This document shows, in pieces, positions 1 to 8,241 of a stretch of 64,000 nt of DNA. Source of the stretch: Leifsonia virtsii. GTDB lineage: Bacteria > Actinomycetota > Actinomycetes > Actinomycetales > Microbacteriaceae. Where the stretch lies: positions 891,623 through 955,622 of the forward strand of contig NZ_JAROCB010000001.1 of NCBI RefSeq assembly GCF_030433675.1, read 5' to 3'. The position numbers and the translations under genes are program-made. Below the pieces are notes generated by a model. The model ran no database searches, was not told where the DNA came from, and saw nothing but the letters and a program-made list of their open reading frames with translations. Every line of letters starts with the position of its first letter. Within the stretch, counting starts at the first letter, position 1.

Positions 1-2
1 AC

Positions 3-2531
3 GGCACCTTCCGGTTCGATCGGGAGGCCGCGCTCGCCGCCGGCCGCGACGGGGTCTACTCGATCGACACCCCGCCGCCCACGGCGTCCGGTTCGCTGCA
101 CATCGGCCACGTCTTCAGCTACACGCACACCGACGTGATCGCGCGCTTCCAGCGGATGAGCGGGCGGAACGTGTTCTACCCGATGGGCTGGGACGACAAC
201 GGCCTGCCGACCGAGCGCCGCGTCCAGAACTACTACGGCGTGCGCTGCGACCCGTCGCTCCCCTACGACCCGGACTTCACCCCACCCTTCGAGGGCGGCG
301 ACAACAAGAGCACCAAGGCCGCCGACCAGAAGCCGATCTCGCGCCGCAACTTCATCGAGCTGTGCGAGCGGCTGACCGAGGAGGACGAGAAGCAGTTCGA
401 GGCGCTGTGGCGCACCCTCGGCCTCTCGGTGGACTGGTCGCAGACGTACCGCACGATCGGGCGCGACTCGATCCGCACCTCGCAGCTGGCGTTCCTGCGC
501 AACATCGAGCGCGGCGAGGCGTACCAGGCGCTCGCGCCGACGCTATGGGACATCACCTTCCGCACCGCGGTCGCGCAGGCCGAGCTGGAGGACCGCGAGC
601 AGCCGTCCGCATACCACCGCGTCGCCTTCCACGGCGAGGGCGGCCCGGTCTACATCGAGACCACGCGCCCGGAGCTTCTCCCCGCCTGCGTGGCGCTCGT
701 GGCGCACCCGGACGACGAGCGGTACCAGCCGCTCTTCGGCACGACCGTCCGCACCCCGCTGTTCGACGTCGAGGTGCCAGTTGTGGCGCACCACCTGGCG
801 CAGCCGGACAAGGGATCGGGCATCGCCATGATCTGCACCTTCGGCGACATCACCGACGTCACCTGGTGGCGCGAGCTCGACCTCCCGAACCGCGCGATCA
901 TCGGCTTCGACGGCCGCATCCTGCCCGAGCCGCCGGAGGCGATCACCTCGGACGCCGGCCGCGAGGCGTACGCGGAGCTCGCCGGCAAGACTGTGTTCTC
1001 GGCGAAGCAGACCGTGGTGGAGCTGCTGCGCGCCTCGGGCGACCTGATCGGCGAGCCGAAGCCGATCCAGCACCCGGTCAAGTTCTTCGAGAAGGGCGAC
1101 CGCCCGCTCGAGATCGTCTCCACCCGCCAGTGGTACGTCAAGAACGGCGCCCGCGACGAGGAGCTGCGCCAGCGGCTCATCGAGCTGGGCCGCGAGATCG
1201 ACTGGCACCCCGACTTCATGCGCGTGCGGTACGAGAACTGGGTGAACGGCCTCACCGGCGACTGGCTGATCTCGCGCCAGCGCTACTTCGGCGTGCCGAT
1301 CCCGGTCTGGTACCCGCTCGACGGCGACGGCAACCCCGTCTTCGACCAGCCGATCCTGCCCGCGCAGGAGCAGCTCCCGGTCGACCCGTCCTCCGACCCG
1401 GCACCCGGCTACGACGAGGCGCAGCGCGGCCAGGCCGGCGGCTTCGTGGGCGAGCACGACGTGATGGACACGTGGATGACGTCCTCCCTCACCCCGCAGC
1501 TGGCGGGCGGCTGGATGCGAGACGACGAGCTCTTCGACGCCGTCTTCCCGTTCGACCTGCGCCCGCAGGGCCAGGACATCATCCGCACCTGGCTGTTCTC
1601 CACCCTGCTGCGCGCGAAGCTCGAGAGCGACGTCGCGCCATGGCGCAACGCCGCCCTGTCCGGCTTCATCGTCGACCCCGACCGCAAGAAGATGTCCAAG
1701 TCGAAGGGCAACGTCGTGACCCCGGCCGACATCCTGGAGCGGCACGGCTCCGACGCCGTGCGCTACTGGGCCGCGTCCAGCCGGCTCGGCACCGACGCGG
1801 CGTTCGACCCGCAGAACCCGACCCAGATCAAGATCGGCCGCAGGCTCGCGATCAAGCTGCTCAACGCGGCGAAGTTCATCCTCGGCTTCGAGGCGCCCGC
1901 CTCGCTCGACCTGGCGCAGGTGACCAGCCCGCTGGACCGCAGCATGCTGCAGAACCTCGCCGACGTCGTGGCCGACGCCACCGCCGCGCTCGAGAACTAC
2001 GACCACGCGCGGGCGCTGGAGACGATGGAGACGTTCTTCTGGACGTTCTGCGACGACTACCTGGAGCTCGTGAAGGAGCGCGCCTACGGGGACGCCACGG
2101 CCGAGCAGGCCTCCGCAGTGGTCGCCCTGCGTGTCGCCCTCTCGGCGTTCCTGCGCCTGTTCGCGCCCGTGCTGCCGTTCGCGGCCGAGGAGGCGTGGAG
2201 CTGGTCTGAGACCGGCTCCGTGCACCACGCCGCGTGGCCGGCCGCCGACGAGGTGGCGCAGGACTGGAATGCCGACCGCGCCGTGCTGGCGATCGTCGGG
2301 CGCGCGCTGACCGGCATCCGCGGGGCCAAGACCGCTGCGAAGGCGTCGCAGCGCACCCCCGTCGACTCGGCGGTCATCGCCGGTCCGGCGGACGAGATCG
2401 CGGCCGTCGAGTCGGCCGCGGGCGACCTCCGCTCGGTGGGCAGAATTGCGGACCTGCGCTTCGCCTCCGCCGACGAGCTCTCGGTGACCGATATTCTGCT
2501 CGCCACAGCCCCGAGCGAGGAGGAACGATGA
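3..2531 (+). CDS. valS: Valyl-tRNA synthetase, 5' partial at window edge
   Basis: Class I aminoacyl-tRNA synthetase that charges tRNA-Val in the cytoplasm. The window opens inside the gene: 842 codons are visible, against a usual length of about 860-880, so only a short N-terminal piece is missing. The HIGH signature lies at bases 99-110 and the KMSKS signature at 1689-1703. The long insert between them is the CP1 editing domain, and an alpha-helical anticodon-binding domain follows. The stop codon shares ATGA with the following acetyltransferase gene, which suggests translational coupling. The missing 5' end is a window effect, not a truncation in the genome. Confidence 0.97.
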   Translation, partial: GTFRFDREAALAAGRDGVYSIDTPPPTASGSLHIGHVFSYTHTDVIARFQRMSGRNVFYPMGWDDNGLPTERRVQNYYGVRCDPSLPYDPDFTPPFEGGDNKSTKAADQKPISRRNFIELCERLTEEDEKQFEALWRTLGLSVDWSQTYRTIGRDSIRTSQLAFLRNIERGEAYQALAPTLWDITFRTAVAQAELEDREQPSAYHRVAFHGEGGPVYIETTRPELLPACVALVAHPDDERYQPLFGTTVRTPLFDVEVPVVAHHLAQPDKGSGIAMICTFGDITDVTWWRELDLPNRAIIGFDGRILPEPPEAITSDAGREAYAELAGKTVFSAKQTVVELLRASGDLIGEPKPIQHPVKFFEKGDRPLEIVSTRQWYVKNGARDEELRQRLIELGREIDWHPDFMRVRYENWVNGLTGDWLISRQRYFGVPIPVWYPLDGDGNPVFDQPILPAQEQLPVDPSSDPAPGYDEAQRGQAGGFVGEHDVMDTWMTSSLTPQLAGGWMRDDELFDAVFPFDLRPQGQDIIRTWLFSTLLRAKLESDVAPWRNAALSGFIVDPDRKKMSKSKGNVVTPADILERHGSDAVRYWAASSRLGTDAAFDPQNPTQIKIGRRLAIKLLNAAKFILGFEAPASLDLAQVTSPLDRSMLQNLADVVADATAALENYDHARALETMETFFWTFCDDYLELVKERAYGDATAEQASAVVALRVALSAFLRLFAPVLPFAAEEAWSWSETGSVHHAAWPAADEVAQDWNADRAVLAIVGRALTGIRGAKTAAKASQRTPVDSAVIAGPADEIAAVESAAGDLRSVGRIADLRFASADELSVTDILLATAPSEEER

Positions 2532-2974
2532 CGGTGACCGTGCGACCGGTGCGGGACAACGAGTTCTTCACCTGGCTCGACCTGTACGCAGGCTACGGCG
2601 ACTTCTACGAGAGCCCGGTGACGGACGAGAAGGCGCTGCTGGTCTGGAGCTGGATCTCCGATCCCGGCAACGAGCTGGAGGCGTACTTCGCCGTCGACGA
2701 GGAGGACACGCCCATCGGCCTCGCGCACGTGCGCGAGTTCGTGCGTCCGCTCGACGGCAGCAAGGGCCTGTACCTCGACGACCTGTTCGTGAGCCCCGAC
2801 TCCCGCGGCGCCGGTGCAGGCGCCGCCCTGCTGGAGGCCGTCCGCGAGCAGGCCAAGGAGCGCGGCCTCTCGGTCGTCCGCTGGATCACGGCGAAGGACA
2901 ACGAGACGGCCCGCCGCCTGTACGACAGGTTCGCCGAGAAGACCAAGTGGGTCACGTACGACCTCGTCCCCTGA
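2528..2974 (+). CDS. GNAT-family N-acetyltransferase (tandem copy 1)
   Basis: 148-residue single-domain GNAT protein, expected to transfer an acetyl group from acetyl-CoA to an amine; substrate unknown. The family pattern is visible: the LYLDDLFV strand (beta4), then the acetyl-CoA loop around SRGAGAGAALL (R/Q-x-x-G-x-G/A type), then the C-terminal WITAKDNETARRLYDR segment typical of motif B. The ATG start overlaps the valS stop (ATGA). The next gene is a clear paralogue with the same N-terminal pattern (VRPVRD..FF.WLD), so the two look like a local duplication. The exact function cannot be read from the sequence. Confidence 0.9.
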   Translation: MTVTVRPVRDNEFFTWLDLYAGYGDFYESPVTDEKALLVWSWISDPGNELEAYFAVDEEDTPIGLAHVREFVRPLDGSKGLYLDDLFVSPDSRGAGAGAALLEAVREQAKERGLSVVRWITAKDNETARRLYDRFAEKTKWVTYDLVP

Positions 2975-3044
2975 ACCCGACCGCGATATGGTCGGAACAC
3001 GCCCGGAGACCTCTTCCGGGCGCGCACAGCGAACGGAGGAATCC

Positions 3045-3518
3045 ATGTCGATCGAGGTTCGACCGGTCAGGGACGGCGATTTCTTCGCCTGGCTCGATGT
3101 GTACGCCGAGTACGCCCGGTTCTACGAGACCGAGCTGACCGACCAGAAGGCGCTCGTCCTCTGGTCCTGGCTGACCGACCCCGAGCACGAGGAGGACGGC
3201 TACGTCGCCGTCGACGGGGACCGGATCGTCGGCCTCGCCCACGTGCGCGAGTTCGCCCGGCCGCTGGAGGGCGACCGCGGGCTGTTCCTCGACGACCTGT
3301 TCGTCGTCGAGGAGGAGCGCGGCAAGGGCGTCGGCTCCGCCCTCATCCAGAAGGCCCGTGCCCTCGCCGAGGAGCGCGGACTCGGCGTCGTGCAGTGGAT
3401 CACCGCACAGGACAACGCCACGGCGCAGAAGCTCTACGACGCCGTCGCCAGCCGCACGTCGTGGGTCACCTACGAGATCGACCTGGCGTCCGCCCCTGTC
3501 GAGGCGGGGCGCGCCTGA
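3045..3518 (+). CDS. GNAT-family N-acetyltransferase (tandem copy 2)
   Basis: 157-residue GNAT acetyltransferase, paralogous along its whole length to the protein encoded at 2528-2974. The acetyl-CoA loop reads ERGKGVGSAL and the C-terminal motif WITAQDNATAQKLYD is kept. The ATG at 3045 was chosen because GGAGGA lies at 3035-3040 and homology to copy 1 begins at this Met. A C-terminal tail of about ten residues is absent from copy 1. The stop overlaps the next start by one base (TGATG), so 3045-3787 is probably one transcript. Substrate unknown. Confidence 0.9.
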   Translation: MSIEVRPVRDGDFFAWLDVYAEYARFYETELTDQKALVLWSWLTDPEHEEDGYVAVDGDRIVGLAHVREFARPLEGDRGLFLDDLFVVEEERGKGVGSALIQKARALAEERGLGVVQWITAQDNATAQKLYDAVASRTSWVTYEIDLASAPVEAGRA

Positions 3519-3787
3519 TGCAGCTCGGGACGCGCTGGGCCGTCGGCGACGAGTCGCCCGCAGCCCTGCCGGAGGTCGTGTCGTACGCCGTCCGCACGGT
3601 CGAGGAGGAGCTCGTCGCCACCGACGTCGAGACCGCCGGCTGGAGCTGGACGCTGACGTGGCTCGAAGGCAAGCCCGTGGTCACGCTCGACGACGGCACC
3701 GAGATCCGCTACAACCAGGCCGAGGACTCCGCGACGATCACGCAGCCGGTCGAGGTGGAGGCATCCGACTACGACGAGGAGCCGTAG
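3518..3787 (+). CDS. Small acidic protein of unknown function
   Basis: 89-residue protein with no family I recognise. It is rich in Glu, Asp and Val, has no signal peptide or membrane segment, and reads like a small beta-rich domain (alternating Val/Thr stretches such as SWTLTWLEGKPVVTL). The start overlaps the upstream acetyltransferase stop by one base, so it is probably translated by coupling. It may be an accessory of the tandem acetyltransferases, but only gene position supports this. Confidence 0.65.
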   Translation: MQLGTRWAVGDESPAALPEVVSYAVRTVEEELVATDVETAGWSWTLTWLEGKPVVTLDDGTEIRYNQAEDSATITQPVEVEASDYDEEP

Positions 3788-3798
3788 GCTCCCGCACT

Positions 3799-3826
3799 CG
3801 ACACGCCGCGCGTTCGCCTCGCGAAC
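3799..3826. repeat. Intergenic element: CGACACGCCG motif plus small hairpin
   Basis: The gap between the + strand unknown gene and a - strand gene contains CGACACGCCG (3799-3808), then a hairpin GTTCGC / CTC loop / GCGAAC (3812-3826). The same 10-mer occurs in the gene-end palindromes at 34740, 45223 and 47735. It lies 11 bp after a stop codon, so it may mark transcript ends. Confidence 0.45.
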
Positions 3827-3837
3827 ACAGACGATCG

Positions 3838-4023
3838 TCAGCGCGGCAGCTGCGGGAGGGTGCGCGTGGCGTCGTGGCGGGCGCGCTCGACCAGCGCGAC
3901 GCGGTCGGCATGGTGCGCCTCCCGCGCGAGCGGGCGGTCGCCCCAGGCGGTCAGCGCGCGCCCGAGGCGGAGCGCGACGCGGTGCGTGAGCGGACGGTAG
4001 GTGGAGACGAGGACGGCGGTCAT
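3838..4023 (-). CDS. Small basic protein of unknown function
   Basis: 61-residue Arg/His/Ala-rich protein, not recognised. Its ATG (4021-4023) overlaps the stop of the upstream transporter gene in an ATGA arrangement, which is the main support for it being a real, coupled gene. It has no membrane segment or Cys motif. The sequence looks amphipathic (RVALRLGRAL, then RVALVERARH). It could be a small partner of the exporter, or a non-functional reading frame kept by the overlap. Confidence 0.45.
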   Translation of the reverse strand: MTAVLVSTYRPLTHRVALRLGRALTAWGDRPLAREAHHADRVALVERARHDATRTLPQLPR

Positions 4024-5273
4024 GACGGTTGTCCTTCCGGAACGGGCGCTTCGGCCGGCGTCTGGGCCGACGCGGAGAGGATGAGACGCGACGCGACGAG
4101 CGTCGCCACGACCACCAGCCCGCCGCCGATGACGAACGGCAGCCGGAGGTCGATGCGGGCGACGAAGCCGCCCAGGACGGTGGCGATCGGGGTGAGCCCC
4201 CAGCCGATGGTGCGGACGATGCCGAGCGCGCGGCCGAGCATGTCGCTCGGGATGACGGCCTGGCGCAGCGCGCCCCACGGCACGTTCCAGACGGCGACGC
4301 CGAACGCGCCGAACGCGTACGCGCCGATGGCGACGACGACGTTGCCGGTGAGCCCGACGCCCACGATGCCGACCCCGCTGACCAGGATCGCCCAGAACAT
4401 CACCCGCCCCCGGCCGAACCGCTCGACGAACCGGCTCGACACCAGCGCGCCCACGAGGGCGCCGATGCCGATCGCCGCCGTCACCACGCCGACCAGCGCA
4501 GCCGGCACGTGGAAGGTCTGCAGGAGGAGCAGCACGACGCTGCCCTGGGCGAACGCCAGCGCGGACGCCGTGAACGACGTGAGCAGGATCATCCACCGCA
4601 GGAAGCGGTCGTTCCAGAGGAAGCGCACGACGGCCGAGAGCGGCGGACGCGCCACGGACTCCCCCGCCGAGCCCGCCCGGTGGGCATGGGCCGCGGCGGC
4701 CGGGATGCTGAGCGCCAGCAGCCCCGCCACGAGGAAGCCGGCGCCGGTCAGCCAGACCGGGAGCACGATCGCGGCCGCGAACAGGAAGCCCGCGAGCGGG
4801 GTCGCGATGAAGTTCTGGATGGTGATCTCGGCCGACTGCATCCGCCCGTTCGCGCGGTCCAGCTGACCGCGGCCGACCAGCGCCGGGACGACGGTGGTGG
4901 TCGCGTTGTCGAACACCGTCTCGCCGAGCCCGAACGCCAGCACGCAGGCGTAGAGCGACCAGATCGTCAGCTCGCCGGTCGTGATCAGCAGCGCGACCAC
5001 GGCGGCGACCGCGAAGCGAAGCGAGTTCGCCACCGCCATCGCGATGCGGCGGTCGACCCGGTCGAGCAGCATACCGGCCGGGATGCCGAAGAACAGCCAC
5101 GGCAGGAACGTGACGGCGCTCAGTCCCGCGATGAGGGCCGGGTCGCGGGTCAGCGTCGTCGCGATCAGCGGCACCGCCGTGCGGCCGATGCCATCGGCGA
5201 GGTTGCTGGCGATCGCGGCCGTCCAGAGCCGGGAGAAGCCGGCGCCGAGCGGTTCGCGGGTGGCGGAGGGCAT
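4020..5273 (-). CDS. MFS transporter, drug-exporter-like
   Basis: 417-residue major facilitator with about 12 hydrophobic segments, expected to export a small molecule across the cytoplasmic membrane by proton antiport. The N-terminal half has the usual loop 2-3 motif (GMLLDRVDRR) and the second half repeats the pattern. It resembles the EntS/Mef-like branch. The start at 5273 overlaps the regulator's stop by one base (TGATG), so regulator and pump share a transcript. A paralogous pump with its own regulator lies at 49898-51764. Substrate unknown. Confidence 0.88.
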   Translation of the reverse strand: MPSATREPLGAGFSRLWTAAIASNLADGIGRTAVPLIATTLTRDPALIAGLSAVTFLPWLFFGIPAGMLLDRVDRRIAMAVANSLRFAVAAVVALLITTGELTIWSLYACVLAFGLGETVFDNATTTVVPALVGRGQLDRANGRMQSAEITIQNFIATPLAGFLFAAAIVLPVWLTGAGFLVAGLLALSIPAAAAHAHRAGSAGESVARPPLSAVVRFLWNDRFLRWMILLTSFTASALAFAQGSVVLLLLQTFHVPAALVGVVTAAIGIGALVGALVSSRFVERFGRGRVMFWAILVSGVGIVGVGLTGNVVVAIGAYAFGAFGVAVWNVPWGALRQAVIPSDMLGRALGIVRTIGWGLTPIATVLGGFVARIDLRLPFVIGGGLVVVATLVASRLILSASAQTPAEAPVPEGQPS

Positions 5274-5962
5274 CAGCGGTCCTCCTGCTCCACCAGCGGG
5301 AACGCGTTGAACTGGACCTGCACGCGCTTGCGCTCGGCTGGGGGCTCCGTGCGGGCGTCGGCCTCGGCGTCCTCCGCCTTCCACTTCGCCTTCAGCCGGT
5401 CCTGCAGCGCGTAGTACTCGCGGCCGAATTCGGCCAGCTGCTCGCGCGTCACCTCGAGGTGGGAGGTGGAGAGCGTGCTGGACTCCATCCAGTCGAAGCC
5501 GAACGTGTCGAGCCCACGGCGAAGGAAGGCGGCCAGCCGACGTTCGTTGTTCTGCTGCCAGCCCAGCGAGATCAGCTCGTTCGCCTCGCGGCCTGCGGGC
5601 GTGCCGAGGGTCTCGGGCGAGCCGATGGTCACACCGCCGGGAGCCATGCGCCACCAGCGCTCACGGCCGGAGCCGCGCTCGGTGTCCTCGACGATGATGT
5701 CGTGCCGGGCGAGCTGGCGGAGGTGGTAGCTGGTCGCCCCGCTCGACTCCCCCAGCCGCTCGGCCAGCATGCTGGCGGTGGCCGGGCCGAAGTCGGACAG
5801 CTCGTTCATGATCTCGACGCGCAGCGGATGGGCCAGCGCCCGGAGGGCCGCCATGCCCAGCGCATCCTCGAACGGGTCCCTCCCGCCCACCACGCCGGGC
5901 GCGGCCGGGTTCGCGGTGCCGGAGGGGTCTGCGGTGGTCTCGTCGGGACGGTCGTCGCTCAT
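5273..5962 (-). CDS. ArsR-like winged-helix transcriptional regulator
   Basis: 229-residue DNA-binding regulator. After a disordered head of about 30 residues there is a winged helix: ALAHPLRVEIMNEL, then the recognition region SSGATSYHLRQLARHDII, then an acidic wing (VEDTERGSGRERWW). The C-terminal half is long and not a known ligand domain; it ends in a charged Lys/Glu stretch. It is co-transcribed with the MFS pump and probably represses it. Four phased CTTTGC hexamers plus one inverted copy lie directly upstream at 5981-6038 and are the likely operator. No metal-binding Cys pair is seen, so it is unlikely to be a metal sensor. Confidence 0.85.
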   Translation of the reverse strand: MSDDRPDETTADPSGTANPAAPGVVGGRDPFEDALGMAALRALAHPLRVEIMNELSDFGPATASMLAERLGESSGATSYHLRQLARHDIIVEDTERGSGRERWWRMAPGGVTIGSPETLGTPAGREANELISLGWQQNNERRLAAFLRRGLDTFGFDWMESSTLSTSHLEVTREQLAEFGREYYALQDRLKAKWKAEDAEADARTEPPAERKRVQVQFNAFPLVEQEDR

Positions 5963-5980
5963 AGCCACCACGGTAGCAAT

Positions 5981-6038
5981 GCAAAGCTTTCTTTGCAAGC
6001 AAGTCTTTGCATATTCTTCTTTGCAACGATTCCTTTGC
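5981..6038. promoter_or_regulatory. Phased CTTTGC repeat operator, candidate
   Basis: CTTTGC starts at 5991, 6005, 6019 and 6033, exactly 14 bp apart each time. An inverted copy GCAAAG at 5981-5986 faces the first repeat across a 4-bp spacer. The block fills the gap between the divergent regulator gene (start 5962) and the M3 peptidase gene (start 6071). It is AT-rich compared with its surroundings. It is a candidate multi-site operator, possibly also covering the promoters. Confidence 0.6.
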
Positions 6039-6070
6039 TTCCGCCGCACTGCGGTGTCTAGGCTGGAGCA

Positions 6071-8110
6071 ATGGCCGATACCGCGAATCCCTTCTTCACC
6101 CCGAGCACGCTCCCCTACCAGCTGCCGCCGTTCGCCGAGATCCGCGACGAGCACTACCTCCCCGCGTTCGAGCGGGGCATGGAGGAGCAGCTGGCCGAGG
6201 TGGACGCGATCGTCCGCACCGAGGAGCCGACCACCTTCGAGAACACGATGCTGCCGCTGGAGCGCTCCGGCCAGATCCTGCAGCGCGTCGCCGAGGTGTT
6301 CTTCAACAAGAGCTCCTCCGACAGCACCGACTTCACCAATGCCCTGGAGGAGGAGATCGCGCCGCGGCTCGCCGCCCACCAGGACGCCATCCGCCTGAAC
6401 CCCGCCCTCTCCGCCCGCATCGCCGACCTGCACGCGCGCCTCGACGAGCTGGGCCTCGACGACGAGTCGCGCTACCTCGTCGAGCGGTACCACACCGAGT
6501 TCACGCTCGCCGGCGCCGGTCTCGACGATGCGGACAAAGAGCGCCTGCGCGAGTACAACCAGCGCCTGTCGACCCTCACCACCCGGTTCGAGAAGAACCT
6601 GCTCGCCGACACGAACGAGCTCGCCGTCGTCTTCGACACGGCCGAGGAGCTGGCCGGGCTCGGCGAGGGCGAGCTCTCCGCCGCCGCCCAGGCCGCCGCC
6701 GACCGCGGGCTCGACGGCAAGTATGTCGTCACCCTCGTGCTGCCGACCGGCCACCCGTGGCTGGCCGACCTCACCGGGCGGTCGTCGCGCGAGCGCATCA
6801 TGACGGCCTCCCGTGCCCGCGGCACGCACGGCGGCGAGCACGACACCCGCGACCTGGTGCTGGAGATCACCCGCCTCCGGGCGGAGCGCGCCCGCCTGCT
6901 CGGGTTCGACACGCACGCGGCCTACGTGACGGCCGACCAGACCGCCCGCACCCCGGAGGCTGTGGCCGACATGCTCGGCCGCCTGGCCCCGGCCGCCGCC
7001 CGCAACGCGCGCGCCGAGCAGGCCGACCTGCAGCGCCTGATGCCGGAGGGGCAGACCGTCGAGGCGTGGGACTGGGCCCACCTGACCGGCGCCGTGCGCG
7101 CGGAGAAGTACGATGTCGACTTCGCTGCGATGCGACCGTACTTCGAGGCCGAGCGCGTGCTGCACGACGGAGTCTTCTACGCCGCGACCCGGCTCTACGG
7201 CATCACCTTCGCCGAGCGTCCGGACCTCGTCGCGTACCACCCCGATGCCCGCGTCTTCGAGGTGCGCAACGAGGACGGCTCCGAGCTCGGCCTCTACATC
7301 CTCGACCTGTACACGCGCGACTCCAAGCGCGGCGGCGCGTGGATGAACCCACTGATCTCGCAGTCCTCGCTGCTGGGCTACCCGACCGTCGTGGTCAACA
7401 ACCTCAATGTGCCGAAGCCCGCTGCCGGCGAGCCGACGCTGCTCACCTACGACGAGACCAACACGCTGTTCCACGAGTTCGGCCACGCCCTGCACGGCCT
7501 GTTCGCCCGGGTGACGTACCCGAAGTTCGCGGGCACCAACGTCTTCCGCGACTTCGTCGAGTTCCCGAGCCAGGTGAACGAGATGTGGATGCTCTGGCCC
7601 GAGATCCTCGAGAACTACGCCGTCCACCACGTCACCGGTGAGCGGATGCCGCAGGAGCTCGTCGACAAGCTGCACGCCGCCGAGTCGTTCAACGAGGGCT
7701 TCGCGACCAGCGAGTACCTCGCCGCGGCACTCCTCGACCAGGAGTGGCACCGTATCACCGCCGACGACACGGTCGACGACGTCGCCGCGTTCGAGGCCGC
7801 AGCGCTCGAACGCGTGGGACTCGACAATCCGGCCGTGCCGCCGCGGTACGCGAGCACGTACTTCGCGCACACCTTCTCGGGCGGGTACGACGCCGGCTAC
7901 TACTCCTACATCTGGAGCGAGGTGCTCGACGCCGACACGGTCGAGTGGTTCCGCGAGAACGGCGGCCTGACGCGCGAGAACGGCGACCGGTTCCGGTCGC
8001 GCCTGCTCGGCGTCGGCGGCTCGAAGGACCCGCTGGAGGCGTACCGCGACTTCCGCGGGCGGGACGCGCAGCTCGAGCCGCTGCTCAAGCGCCGCGGCCT
8101 CGACCGCTGA
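6071..8110 (+). CDS. dcp: M3-family metallopeptidase (peptidyl-dipeptidase Dcp type)
   Basis: 679-residue zinc oligopeptidase of family M3 that trims short peptides in the cytoplasm. The zinc motif HEFGH is at residues 468-472, with the usual downstream Glu in the ESFNEGF region. Length fits Dcp (about 680). There is no signal peptide. It is divergent from the regulator gene and shares its intergenic region with the CTTTGC repeats, so the same regulator might affect it. OpdA (oligopeptidase A) is the closest alternative name; the overall pattern favours Dcp. Confidence 0.93.
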   Translation: MADTANPFFTPSTLPYQLPPFAEIRDEHYLPAFERGMEEQLAEVDAIVRTEEPTTFENTMLPLERSGQILQRVAEVFFNKSSSDSTDFTNALEEEIAPRLAAHQDAIRLNPALSARIADLHARLDELGLDDESRYLVERYHTEFTLAGAGLDDADKERLREYNQRLSTLTTRFEKNLLADTNELAVVFDTAEELAGLGEGELSAAAQAAADRGLDGKYVVTLVLPTGHPWLADLTGRSSRERIMTASRARGTHGGEHDTRDLVLEITRLRAERARLLGFDTHAAYVTADQTARTPEAVADMLGRLAPAAARNARAEQADLQRLMPEGQTVEAWDWAHLTGAVRAEKYDVDFAAMRPYFEAERVLHDGVFYAATRLYGITFAERPDLVAYHPDARVFEVRNEDGSELGLYILDLYTRDSKRGGAWMNPLISQSSLLGYPTVVVNNLNVPKPAAGEPTLLTYDETNTLFHEFGHALHGLFARVTYPKFAGTNVFRDFVEFPSQVNEMWMLWPEILENYAVHHVTGERMPQELVDKLHAAESFNEGFATSEYLAAALLDQEWHRITADDTVDDVAAFEAAALERVGLDNPAVPPRYASTYFAHTFSGGYDAGYYSYIWSEVLDADTVEWFRENGGLTRENGDRFRSRLLGVGGSKDPLEAYRDFRGRDAQLEPLLKRRGLDR

Positions 8111-8143
8111 CCGTCTCCCGGCCCGTCCCCACCGTCGCTCTCC

Positions 8144-8179
8144 CGATCCTCGCTCTGCCGCCCGGCAGGGCGAGGATCG
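8144..8179 (+). terminator. Hairpin terminator after dcp
   Basis: A 16-bp stem (8144-8159 with 8164-8179, one G.U-compatible mismatch) and a 4-base loop lie 33 bp after the dcp stop. No T-run follows, as is common in actinomycetes. Confidence 0.7.
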
Positions 8180-8241
8180 CAGGCTAGCCGCCGCCGACCG
8201 CGGCCCTCTACTCTGAGCGCAACCGCGGGAGGGGGTCCGGG

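Noticed and set aside
543..2228. Long open frame on the - strand opposite valS
   Set aside because: High GC gives long stop-free frames on the opposite strand. The translation is Arg/Val/Gly-rich low-complexity without family motifs, while valS on the + strand is unmistakable.
5963..7870. Upstream extension of the regulator reading frame by over 600 codons
   Set aside because: The frame is open only because it lies opposite dcp. The winged-helix protein starts at 5962, which fits homologues and the operator position.
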